Shown here: piece by piece, positions 52,925 to 60,851 of the stretch
How positions within the stretch are numbered: position 1 is the first letter of the stretch
Layout: each line of letters starts with the position of its first letter
NCBI GenBank assembly: GCA_963792075.1
Contig: CAWBUW010000007.1
Coordinates: 124,001-188,000, forward strand
Reading direction: 5' to 3'
Length of the DNA stretch: 64,000 nucleotides
DNA from: CAWBUW01 sp963792075
GTDB lineage: Bacteria; Chloroflexota; Anaerolineae; Anaerolineales; UBA4823
Position numbers and translations under genes: made by a program
Notes under the pieces: generated by a model
Database searches by the model: none
Seen by the model: only the letters and a program-made list of their open reading frames with translations
What the model was told of the DNA's origin: nothing

Positions 52925-53572
52925 ATGCATATCCGCGTAGTTGCAATCGAAGATCATCCGCTCATGTTGAAAGCGATCGTTGATACGCTGAATAACCATC
53001 AAGGCATTGAGGTGGTCGGGACCGCCAACCACGGATCGGAGCTCATGCACCTGGTGCGGGAATATAAGCCAGATGTTGTCGTGCTTGACCTGGGTATGTC
53101 AACTGGATACTTTGAGCCAATCACGGCGATTAGCTCTGTATTGGAGACTTACCCGAATGTGCGCATCCTGGTGCTAACCGGGTATGACGATGATGTCCTG
53201 GTGCGCGCCATTATCAAGGCAGGCGCGCTGGGGTATGTGTTGAAAAGCGACGATCTCTCTCTTTCGCTGCCTACAGGGGTTGAACGGGTCTATTCTGGCA
53301 GGCACTTTTATTCACACGATGTGGTTGATAAATTGTTCGATCCTCGAGAGGATAAAGGTGTTGTGCTGAGCGAATTTGAATTGGGCGTAATGCAGATGGC
53401 CGCACAAGGCCTCTCCAACGATAGTATTGCAACCGCCATGCAAATTTCTGAAAAGCGCGTTCGCACGCTTTTATCCTCTATTTATTCAAAGCTTGATATC
53501 CATGAAAGTGGGGAGATCAACGTTCGCGTGGCAGCGATCAAAAAAGCCCGCGATCTTCGCCTGATTTCATAA
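52925..53572 (+). CDS. NarL/LuxR-type response regulator, ComA-like by context
   Basis: A 215-residue regulator. The receiver domain has EDHP at the N-terminus, the phosphoacceptor D55 (VVVLDLGM), the Thr in VLTGYDDD and the Lys in YVLKSDD. A LuxR-type helix-turn-helix follows: LSEFELGVMQMAAQGLSNDSIATAMQISEKRVRTLLSSIYSKL. This is the class of ComA, DegU and NarL. The ATG at 52925 has GAAGG about ten bases upstream. It sits just before the small peptide, isoprenyl synthase and histidine kinase genes, so it is the likely partner of the kinase. Confidence 0.9.
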   Translation: MHIRVVAIEDHPLMLKAIVDTLNNHQGIEVVGTANHGSELMHLVREYKPDVVVLDLGMSTGYFEPITAISSVLETYPNVRILVLTGYDDDVLVRAIIKAGALGYVLKSDDLSLSLPTGVERVYSGRHFYSHDVVDKLFDPREDKGVVLSEFELGVMQMAAQGLSNDSIATAMQISEKRVRTLLSSIYSKLDIHESGEINVRVAAIKKARDLRLIS

Positions 53573-53605
53573 AGATTAATAAAAAAGGGCAGTTTGTCCA
53601 CCCAT

Positions 53606-53630
53606 TAACGGGACCTGTGTCCCTCGGTTA
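53606..53630 (+). terminator. Stem-loop after the response regulator
   Basis: GGGAC and GTCCC pair around CTGT, and TAAC/GTTA extend the stem past a three-base bulge. It is followed by an AT-rich stretch with a short T run. It may end transcription of the regulator gene before the peptide gene, or act as an attenuator. A T-poor tail makes it a weak terminator. Confidence 0.45.
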
Positions 53631-53692
53631 ATTATTAATTTTCCTGTATGATGTAAACATCTGGATTTTTTCTTCTTGAATACGGAGGAATA

Positions 53693-53875
53693 ATGGACAA
53701 AAACAAGAATCAACGATTGGCGTGGGAGATCACAGATTTTTGCAAAAAGCGTCTCCAAACCAAAGTTCTGAATTCAAAATCCCGCTTCTCCATTTTGTAT
53801 CGTCTCGTGTTCGCTATACTTGCCGCGCCAATAGTGAATGGCCCAGATGGAGACGATAAACGCATCTTCTGGTAA
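53693..53875 (+). CDS. Candidate ComX-like peptide pheromone precursor
   Basis: A 60-residue peptide with GGAGG four bases before its ATG, the strongest ribosome binding site in this region. It is basic and hydrophobic in the middle (LYRLVFAILAAPIV) and ends ...GDDKRIFW, with tryptophan as the last residue. ComX precursors are about 55-75 residues and carry a prenylated Trp within the last few residues; one known ComX type contains GIFW. The next gene, 14 bases on, encodes an isoprenyl synthase-like protein, the ComQ class that modifies ComX. Family membership rests on size, terminal Trp and neighbours, not on sequence identity. Confidence 0.6.
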   Translation: MDKNKNQRLAWEITDFCKKRLQTKVLNSKSRFSILYRLVFAILAAPIVNGPDGDDKRIFW

Positions 53876-53889
53876 TCCTCCCTTTTGAC

Positions 53890-54834
53890 GTGAACCAATC
53901 ACGAATTGATAGCGTTTCGACTGAGGTAATCGCCTACCTGTTTTATCAACCATCCATCCGGGATTGGCCGGAGTGCCAACAGGTTCTAGCGGGGAAATTA
54001 GCCGCAGATGAACCCTGGATGCACGCTTTGCCTGTCCTCGCTTGTGAAGCGGTCGGAGGAAGTCATGCTGCGGCTGTGCCCGTGGCGGCTGCCTGGACGG
54101 TGTTGCGCCACGCGGCGAACCTCCTGGATGACGTTCAGGATGGCGACTGGAACTGGGGTGCTCCTAATAAACGCCTGGCAGATGATATCTCCATGGGGAT
54201 TGCCTGGATCTTCATGGGCTTTCACCTGCTTGACAACCCAGCTCTGAACCTCGAAATGAGAGACAAGATGTGTACCATGTTTTCCAGCTTCGGCCTTGCT
54301 TCTACCATGGGTCAATTTCAAGAGATGAGACCAGGCTCTGCCCCCTCTGAAGTTGCAGAACCGCTGCAGGCTTACTGGAGCGTTTTGATCTCGAAATCTG
54401 GCAGCATATATCAGGCGGGTACCGTGTGTGGGGCGGTCGCGGGAGCTGGTTCCAAGGATCAGATTGAGGCATTGGGCGATTTCGGTACCTGCCTGGGAGT
54501 GATCCGACAGGTGATCGATGACTGCCGGGATGTCTGGCTGGATGGAAAAGCGGTGGATAAGATCTCAACTCTACCTATGCTGTTACGCGCGGAGCTGATC
54601 AAACCCAAATCCAAGAAGAAGCAGAAAGCCAGGAAATTCTTGCCTCTCCAGGAAGCCGGCGAGCCAGACCCGGTTTACACTGCAGATGGTATTCCTGAGA
54701 TCATCACCGATATCCTGCAGGAGTGGCAACGGCGCGCCCTTGGAAGCCTGTACCGCCTGGACGCCTCTGAAGTTCGCCGCAGCTTAGAAGATATACTGGC
54801 ACTTGTTCTAACTCCACGCATTCCCGGCGCGTAG
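53890..54834 (+). CDS. Polyprenyl synthase-like protein, ComQ-like by context
   Basis: A 314-residue all-alpha isoprenyl synthase homologue. Both Asp-rich motifs are present: D80-D81-V-Q-D84 and D210-D211-C-R-D214, which bind the Mg-diphosphate of the prenyl donor. The short length and the weak similarity to housekeeping GGPP synthases outside the motifs fit ComQ-type peptide prenyl transferases. It starts with a GTG 14 bases after the peptide gene without a clear ribosome binding site, so translation is probably coupled. A kinase gene follows after 24 bases. A pure lipid role is possible but does not explain the neighbours. Confidence 0.75.
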   Translation: MNQSRIDSVSTEVIAYLFYQPSIRDWPECQQVLAGKLAADEPWMHALPVLACEAVGGSHAAAVPVAAAWTVLRHAANLLDDVQDGDWNWGAPNKRLADDISMGIAWIFMGFHLLDNPALNLEMRDKMCTMFSSFGLASTMGQFQEMRPGSAPSEVAEPLQAYWSVLISKSGSIYQAGTVCGAVAGAGSKDQIEALGDFGTCLGVIRQVIDDCRDVWLDGKAVDKISTLPMLLRAELIKPKSKKKQKARKFLPLQEAGEPDPVYTADGIPEIITDILQEWQRRALGSLYRLDASEVRRSLEDILALVLTPRIPGA

Positions 54835-54858
54835 CCGATTGACGTCAGGTTTAGTAGA

Positions 54859-57240
54859 TTGACAGAAATGTTATCCAGCAGGCAGGATCACCCAGGAATT
54901 GTCGTCTTGCTCACCAACCCCAAGGGGCAGGTGACCCTCTCGATTCTGATCCTCTTTGCGATCATACTATTCAACTCATTCTTCTATATCTTCCGCCCGT
55001 ACGATGGCATGGGTATCTACCAGATGGCCCCCTTGGGCGGAGTTTATGAGGTTATCCCAGGCAGGCCGGCTGACCAGGCAGGTATCCGGGTAGGCGACCG
55101 GATACTGGCGATAGACGGGAAGATCCTCGATCCCCTGCGCGTAGAACCTCGCTATCGAGCATGGATCAAGCCAGGCGAGATCATCTATTACCAGGTTCAA
55201 CGCGATAATGAGCAGCTTGACATTCCTCTTGTAGCAGGGAATTACCTTGATGATCTGACCTTGCTGGGAACCTACCTGGGCATCCAGTTCCTCTCCTTGG
55301 GTTTGTGGGTCATCGGGCTGGTATTGGTGCTCTTTGTCCCTGCAGATGATGTGCGCGCTCGCTTGCTGGGTTTGGGTTTTCTGCTGGCTGGTCTGACGGC
55401 TGCCGTGGGCGGCGCCAGCGGGTGGAACAGCTTCTGGGGGGCGAACACGCTGCAGAAGGTGCTGCTGACCGCGTTGTCTCCTCTGCTGGTGGCTGCGCAT
55501 CTCACGTTCCCCCAGCTAAGCCTGGTGAAGAATCGCAAGCTGTTGACCGATGCGGCTTTTGGCATCGCCAGCTTGCTCGCCATCCTGGTCATCTTGGAAG
55601 ATTGGGTATTGGCGCCCAAAGGATTATCGCTTGCCGCCGCTTATGGAATCGACCTGCGCCAGTGGGTGCTGGGGATCTTTATGATCTCCTGGATGGTGGC
55701 GATTAGGCTCCTGCTCAACAACCGCTTTCGCTCGCTGGATGCCGAAATGCGCCGCCAGACGGGCATCATCATTTGGGGAATGGCCCTGGGCATTGGACCA
55801 TTCTTCGTCCTGACCCTCCTGCCCTATCTGCTCTTTGGCGAAGAATATGTGATGGGAGGTTTCACCATCCTTTTCTTGATCCTGCTACCTCTGGCATATG
55901 CCTATGTGATCTTCCAGCGAAAGCTGCTCAAGGTAGATTTCATCATCAACCGGATCGTGGTCTGGTTTACCCTCATTTTGATGATTCTGAGCACATCGAT
56001 CCTGGTCTTTGGCATTTTCGTGGCACTTTTCAAACTGCCTTCAGAACTCCCGATTTATGCTGGCCTGGGAGCTACGCTGATTGCCCTCCCCTTCACTTCG
56101 TTATCCAAATCTGTGCAGGAACGTGTGGATCGAGTGTTGTACGGCAGCCATTACGATTACTTGACCGTCACCTCTAGCCTGTCAAAGCAGTTGGCGCAAA
56201 CGCTGGATTGCGACCGCCTGGTCGAGATGCTTACAGTCCAATTACCCCAGCAGATGGGCATCCGGCAAACCGCGCTGCTGCTTTCGAATGGGAATGATCT
56301 AGAACCCGCAGGGATAACCGGGAATAAGCCAACTTTCCTTCTGGATGACAATCTTTACCAGGAGCTATTGAAAAGCCGCAGCCCAATCCGGTCGAGCCAC
56401 CTGTGGCCTCTCCTGCCGCCGGCGGTGACATCTCCCTGGGATGAATACAGGTGGGGGCAGGTTTTTGCGCCTCTGATCTTCAAGGATGATCTGCAAGGTG
56501 TCCTGATCCTGGGGCGGCGGCTGAGCGGTGATGTGTACAGCGACCAGGATATGAAGATCATTGCTACGGTTGCCGAGCAAGGTGCGTTAGCGATTTCCAA
56601 TGTTCTTTTGTTCGAGAAACAGCGCCGGTTGGCGCAGCAGTTGGTGCGTTCTTCCGAAGAAGAACGCAGACGAATTGCCAGTGAGCTGCACGATTCCGTT
56701 CTGCAGGATTTATTTTTCATCAAACAGGTCATCCATCAAAATCCCGAAAACCCGGAACTGGTGCGGTATCTGGAAGGATGCATCCAAAACTTGCGCGGGA
56801 CGATCAAAGCGCAGCGGACGCCATTGTTGGATCAGGGGCTGCCCCTTGCGCTCCAGGGGTTGGTGGAGGATATGCAGAAAATCGCTGGCAAGGGGACGCA
56901 AGTTGCCTGGAAAACCAACCTCAACGGTTCCATCGCCCTAAACGATGAGGTGGCCACCTCGCTTTTCCGCATCGCCCAGGAAGCACTGACCAACGCCGTC
57001 AAGCACGCCCATGCCTGCCATATTGAAGTCCGGCTTGAACGAAGTGCGGACCAGTCCATTCGCCTTCGCGTGAGGGATGATGGCATCGGAGCATCCTGGC
57101 ACCACCAGGATGGCAATTTAAATCAAAATCACTTCGGCCTGGTGCTGATGCAGGAACGAGCCGAGATGATCAATGGCAGGCTGCACTTCATCACAGTACC
57201 GGGAGAAGGCACCACCATTGAGCTTGAGGTAAATCCATGA
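54859..57240 (+). CDS. Membrane histidine kinase with PDZ sensor, ComP-like
   Basis: A 793-residue kinase. One helix (about 25-45) leads to an extracytoplasmic PDZ domain (about 55-115; IPGRPADQAGIRVGDRILAIDG). Seven or eight helices follow to about 375, then a GAF-like region. HisKA_3 has RRIASELHDSVLQDL with H611; the ATPase has the N box EALTNAVKHAH, RVRDDGIGA, and GLVLMQERAEMI. TM-PDZ-multi-TM-HisKA_3 is the layout of Bacillus ComP, which senses ComX. The start is a TTG at 54859 (AGG nine bases upstream) or an ATG at 54868. The stop overlaps the ABC gene by four bases. Confidence 0.88.
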   Translation: MTEMLSSRQDHPGIVVLLTNPKGQVTLSILILFAIILFNSFFYIFRPYDGMGIYQMAPLGGVYEVIPGRPADQAGIRVGDRILAIDGKILDPLRVEPRYRAWIKPGEIIYYQVQRDNEQLDIPLVAGNYLDDLTLLGTYLGIQFLSLGLWVIGLVLVLFVPADDVRARLLGLGFLLAGLTAAVGGASGWNSFWGANTLQKVLLTALSPLLVAAHLTFPQLSLVKNRKLLTDAAFGIASLLAILVILEDWVLAPKGLSLAAAYGIDLRQWVLGIFMISWMVAIRLLLNNRFRSLDAEMRRQTGIIIWGMALGIGPFFVLTLLPYLLFGEEYVMGGFTILFLILLPLAYAYVIFQRKLLKVDFIINRIVVWFTLILMILSTSILVFGIFVALFKLPSELPIYAGLGATLIALPFTSLSKSVQERVDRVLYGSHYDYLTVTSSLSKQLAQTLDCDRLVEMLTVQLPQQMGIRQTALLLSNGNDLEPAGITGNKPTFLLDDNLYQELLKSRSPIRSSHLWPLLPPAVTSPWDEYRWGQVFAPLIFKDDLQGVLILGRRLSGDVYSDQDMKIIATVAEQGALAISNVLLFEKQRRLAQQLVRSSEEERRRIASELHDSVLQDLFFIKQVIHQNPENPELVRYLEGCIQNLRGTIKAQRTPLLDQGLPLALQGLVEDMQKIAGKGTQVAWKTNLNGSIALNDEVATSLFRIAQEALTNAVKHAHACHIEVRLERSADQSIRLRVRDDGIGASWHHQDGNLNQNHFGLVLMQERAEMINGRLHFITVPGEGTTIELEVNP

Positions 57241-58211
57241 GAGATCATCCGGCCATCTGCGTAGCGCAGTTAGTCAAATCCTACGGACCGGATCGTCCCA
57301 ACGCGGTGGATGGCATTATCTTTGATATCCAACCAGGGGAGATCTTCGGCTTGCTGGGTCCAAACGGCGCCGGCAAGACGACCACCATCAAGATGATCCT
57401 GGGATTGGTGCTGCCCACCAGTGGATCGGTTTCCCTGGCTGGTTATGACATCTCCAAAGACCGCAATCGAGCGTTGCGACATGCCGGGGCGATTTTGGAG
57501 GGATCACGCAATGTTTACTGGCGGCTTTCGGCGCGCTCCAACCTGGAATATTTTGGCGCACTGCGAGGGTTGAAGGGTAAACCTCTTGCCAGGCGCATAG
57601 ATGAGGTGCTGGCGCTGGTGGAGCTCTCAGACCGGGCAGATGAAGAAGTGCGTTTCCTTTCCCGTGGCATGCAGCAGAAGGTCGCCCTGGCAACTGCCGT
57701 CTTGCACGATCCGGATGTGCTGCTGCTGGATGAACCCACCCTGGGCCTGGATGTGCAAGCCTCACGCACCATTGAGCAGGCTATCCGTCATTTTGTGGAT
57801 CAGCAGGGCAAGACTGTCTTGCTTACCACTCACCAGATGGCGCTGGCAGAGCGCTTGAGCCACCGCATCTTTGTGATCAGCAAAGGGCAGAAAGTGGCGG
57901 AAGGCAATCCCCAGGAGATCATTGCCAGCTTTGGCGGGCAGCTCGAAACGCTGGAAATTCACCTGGCATCTATCATCGAGGTAAATACGCTCGCACGGTT
58001 GAAGACTGAGTTTCCAGGCCTGAGCGAGACCCTGGATGGCGAAAAGACGGTGCTCTCCTGGATGGATGGCGGTTCCCAGAAAGAGTTTCTGCGCCTGCAG
58101 AGCGAGCTGGACGCAGCCGGGTTGACCATCTTGCAGGCTGGCCGGCGCGCCGCCACCCTGGAGGAAGTGTTCGTCCGCCTCACTTCCGAACCCCGGGAGC
58201 GGTCCGTATGA
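57237..58211 (+). CDS. ABC-2 type transporter ATPase
   Basis: A 324-residue ATPase with Walker A GLLGPNGAGKTTTIKM, Walker B VLLLDEPTLGLDVQ and a signature FLSRGMQQKV in place of LSGGQ. The C-terminal 80 residues are the usual extension of drug/antibiotic-type ATPases (here EFLRLQSELDAAGLTILQ). Its start overlaps the kinase stop and its end overlaps the first permease, so these genes form one operon. It probably exports the prenylated peptide or another product controlled by the system; that is inference. Confidence 0.92.
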   Translation: MRDHPAICVAQLVKSYGPDRPNAVDGIIFDIQPGEIFGLLGPNGAGKTTTIKMILGLVLPTSGSVSLAGYDISKDRNRALRHAGAILEGSRNVYWRLSARSNLEYFGALRGLKGKPLARRIDEVLALVELSDRADEEVRFLSRGMQQKVALATAVLHDPDVLLLDEPTLGLDVQASRTIEQAIRHFVDQQGKTVLLTTHQMALAERLSHRIFVISKGQKVAEGNPQEIIASFGGQLETLEIHLASIIEVNTLARLKTEFPGLSETLDGEKTVLSWMDGGSQKEFLRLQSELDAAGLTILQAGRRAATLEEVFVRLTSEPRERSV

Positions 58212-59035
58212 GCAGTGCCAGGCAAATCGCCGCCTTACCTGTCAGCGCTACACCTGGCGCTGGCTTGCTGCGAGCGGAATTCCAGCGCACGATGCGCCTG
58301 GCGCGTTCGTACTGGTTAGAATACGCAGCGGACCTGGTGCTGTATGTATTCGGCTTTCTCCTGCTCATCACCGTTTTCCGGGCGGCCTCACCCTCCTATG
58401 GCTCACAAGGGTATCTCAGCACTCTAATCGGCTATACAACCTGGAAGATTTGCGCCAGCATCCTGACGGATATTGCGCGCATCGCCTCTGACGAAGCCCG
58501 CACCGGCACGCTGGAGCAGCTTTTCATTTCTGGGGTGCACCCCGGAATGGTTTTCCTCGCTCGCAGTCTGGGGATTGTATTGAACCATGGGGTGCGAGGC
58601 ATTCTGATAGCCCTCATCCTGGCTGCGCTGCTGGGGCTGCTTCAGCCTGTTCCCCAGTTGGCTCTTCTGGTGTTCTCACTGACCCTCCTGGGCGCGGGCG
58701 GGCTGGGTTTTGCGCTGGCTGGCCTGGCGCTGGTTTACAAGCGTATCGGTGGGGGATTGCACCTGCTCTGGCAAATGTTGGTGTTCTTCAGTGGCGCCCT
58801 CGTCCCAATCTATCATCCCATTCTCAGCAACTTCTCCCGCCTTCTGCCTCTCACCGATGGGATTACCGCTTTGCGCCTTGTGATCCTGGACGGATTGAAC
58901 GCTCCTGAGCTCTGGCAGAACGGAGCCCTGGGTGGGCTGCTGATCAATACCATTTTCTATGTGGTTGTGGGCGCAGTGTGTTTCACCTGGGGTCAGCGCC
59001 GCGTCCGTAAATTAGGTGCGCTGGCGCATTATTAA
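58208..59035 (+). CDS. ABC-2 type permease 1
   Basis: A 275-residue membrane protein with six helices. EARTGTLEQLFISGVHPG is the family's EAA-like cytoplasmic loop, and FALAGLALVYKRIGGGLHLLWQMLVFFSGALVP the second conserved part. The start overlaps the ATPase gene by four bases. It probably forms a heterodimer with the second permease, which has the same pattern (EAQTGTLEQVCLVPVP). Confidence 0.9.
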   Translation: MSSARQIAALPVSATPGAGLLRAEFQRTMRLARSYWLEYAADLVLYVFGFLLLITVFRAASPSYGSQGYLSTLIGYTTWKICASILTDIARIASDEARTGTLEQLFISGVHPGMVFLARSLGIVLNHGVRGILIALILAALLGLLQPVPQLALLVFSLTLLGAGGLGFALAGLALVYKRIGGGLHLLWQMLVFFSGALVPIYHPILSNFSRLLPLTDGITALRLVILDGLNAPELWQNGALGGLLINTIFYVVVGAVCFTWGQRRVRKLGALAHY

Positions 59036-59043
59036 TCCAATCT

Positions 59044-59829
59044 ATGTGGACGATCTTTCGCGCTGAAGTCAAACGCTATTTCCAGATCCAGTGGTCCAAC
59101 CCGGGCGACAGCCTGTCCTGGTTCCTGTACACCTTCATGGTGTTCATCGCTGCCCTGGTCATCTTGAATGGCATCAGCGGCGGGGAATATGGCAAAGACG
59201 AGCAGCTCCTGGTTCTGGTCGGCTGGTTGACCTGGATGGTGGCCAGCGACTGCATGAGTGAGCTGCCCGCCGTCATTACCGAAGAAGCCCAGACAGGCAC
59301 CCTGGAGCAGGTGTGCCTGGTTCCCGTGCCTCTTGCCACCCTCCTGGCGCTGCGCAGCCTGGCGTATTTGATTGGCGTAGGAGCAAAGGGTCTGCTGGCG
59401 GCGATCCTGGCTGCCCTGGTAATTGCCCCGCTGCCGGCGGGACCCGTGCTGGTGGTGCTGTTCCTGATCAGCCTGGTGGGGGCTTATGGGCTGGGCTTTC
59501 TCTTCGCCGGCATGGCGCTGGTCTTCAAGCGCACCGAATCGCTGGTAGGTCTGGTCTTCAGCCTGATGATCTTCCTGACTGGTGCGCTGGTCGGTCTGGA
59601 AAGCCTGGGCTGGATTTATGAGGTGCTGAAGCTGGCTCTGCCGCTGACCTGGGGAATCTCGTTGATGCGGGAGGCGCTGGCGGTGGAGGAAACATTGTTG
59701 GCTTTGTCCCACCCGGAGAAGCTGCTCTCATTAGGCATCCATTCCCTGGTGTACCTTGCAGTGGGTTTGGCAGTCCTTGGCCTTGGATATAAGCAGGCGC
59801 GCAAGAAGGGGACGCTGGCGCATTATTGA
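59044..59829 (+). CDS. ABC-2 type permease 2
   Basis: A 261-residue six-helix permease, paralogous to the first. Conserved blocks EEAQTGTLEQVCLVPVPLATLLALRS and FLFAGMALVFKRTESLVGLVFSLMIFLTGALV align with the partner. Both proteins end in (A/T)LAHY, a striking shared C-terminus. It starts eight bases after the first permease. It closes the com-like operon; the following DNA becomes AT-rich. Confidence 0.9.
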   Translation: MWTIFRAEVKRYFQIQWSNPGDSLSWFLYTFMVFIAALVILNGISGGEYGKDEQLLVLVGWLTWMVASDCMSELPAVITEEAQTGTLEQVCLVPVPLATLLALRSLAYLIGVGAKGLLAAILAALVIAPLPAGPVLVVLFLISLVGAYGLGFLFAGMALVFKRTESLVGLVFSLMIFLTGALVGLESLGWIYEVLKLALPLTWGISLMREALAVEETLLALSHPEKLLSLGIHSLVYLAVGLAVLGLGYKQARKKGTLAHY

Positions 59830-59961
59830 TCGCGTAAGATCTACACAGAATAGGGAAAGGTAAAGCATTCACTAATTTTCTTTCGATGAGCCGCAAACTA
59901 ATTTGTAAGATGCTCAAATCATGGCAGTCAGTCTGATCCACCAGATGGTGGAGTCCATCTC

Positions 59962-60512
59962 GTGGTGCGTAAACCGACTGAAAATAACCCAATAAAGTGC
60001 AAGGCAATCGCCAAGGTAGTAGCAATTCAATTAAATGCTATTCAGTTCGGAGGAAATATTGCCTTGGTATTTACTACTGTCCTTGACCAACGAGTTGGCT
60101 TTGCAGACGAAGAAGATGAAGTGCAGGGATTAACAGATCGCTCTTATTGGGAAAAGAGAGGTACAAAGGCAACTGTATCTATGGCGGACGAACTTTTTAG
60201 CCCATAAAAACAATCGACGACAAACTTGAGATGAAATATAACAAGTTCTATAGAGGCCTGGCAAGGGAGAACAGGGCATTTAATTTTGTGATTTTCAAAC
60301 CCAAAAAACACGCCCTCAGAATTGAAATGGGGCTCAGTCGCTTAGATGATATTGAGGAAAAATTGGAAGCCACAGGACTTGATGTAATGGAATATAGTAC
60401 CAGAAATGGGAGATATAAAAAACGGCTTTCTAAGGAAGATATCAAGAAACATTCCGAGTTTTTGACCGATCTCTTAGAACAAGCCTATAAAGAATATAAG
60501 GGTTTTGAATAA
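59962..60512 (+). pseudogene. Frameshifted gene remnant (DUF5655-like C-terminal part)
   Basis: Two frames form one protein. The first (59962-60207) ends with TDRSYWEKRGTKATVSMADELFSP. The second continues from about 60205 with IKTIDDKLEMKYNKFYRGLARENRAFNFVIFKPKKHAL. One base is missing near 60204. I recall this pattern in the C-terminal domain of DUF5655-type proteins, but with low certainty. The N-terminal part is also lost, since nothing family-like precedes it. The region before it (59830-59961) shows no other feature. It is a decayed gene, low in GC like the genes after it. Confidence 0.55.
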
Positions 60513-60626
60513 TTCCAATTCATAATGAAATCCCAACACATAAACAATCACGTTTCGACTAATAATTATAAGCCGTAGTCTGACTCGGTGGCAATCGTAG
60601 CCGCACTACGATAATATCGGGTCTAT

Positions 60627-60842
60627 ATGGCAGATCTCCGTAAAAACTTTGGCGCAAAGCTTAAATCACTCCGTCGTCAAGCTGGTTTGACCCAGGAACA
60701 ACTTGCCGAAGCGGCAGAAATCTCTGTTGATTTTCTAAGCTTGGTTGAGAGGGGTATCAACGCTCCATCTTTCGAAAATTTGGAGAAGCTAGCAAACGCT
60801 CTCAGGATACAAGTCCGAGAGTTGTTTGATTTTAAAGAGTAA
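60627..60842 (+). CDS. Small XRE-family DNA-binding protein, R-M controller candidate
   Basis: A 71-residue protein that is only a helix-turn-helix domain: LKSLRRQAGLTQEQLAEAAEISVDFLSLVERGINAPSFENLEKL. This is the size and form of controller (C) proteins of type II restriction-modification systems. The next gene, nine bases on, encodes an HNH-motif protein, and a DNA methyltransferase follows. C proteins delay nuclease expression until the host DNA is methylated. The role is inferred from this arrangement. Confidence 0.75.
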   Translation: MADLRKNFGAKLKSLRRQAGLTQEQLAEAAEISVDFLSLVERGINAPSFENLEKLANALRIQVRELFDFKE

Positions 60843-60851
60843 TGATAATTT

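Noticed and set aside
53890..54834. Housekeeping geranylgeranyl diphosphate synthase
   Set aside because: Although both Asp motifs are present, no isoprenoid pathway genes are nearby and it is embedded between a Trp-ending peptide and a histidine kinase.
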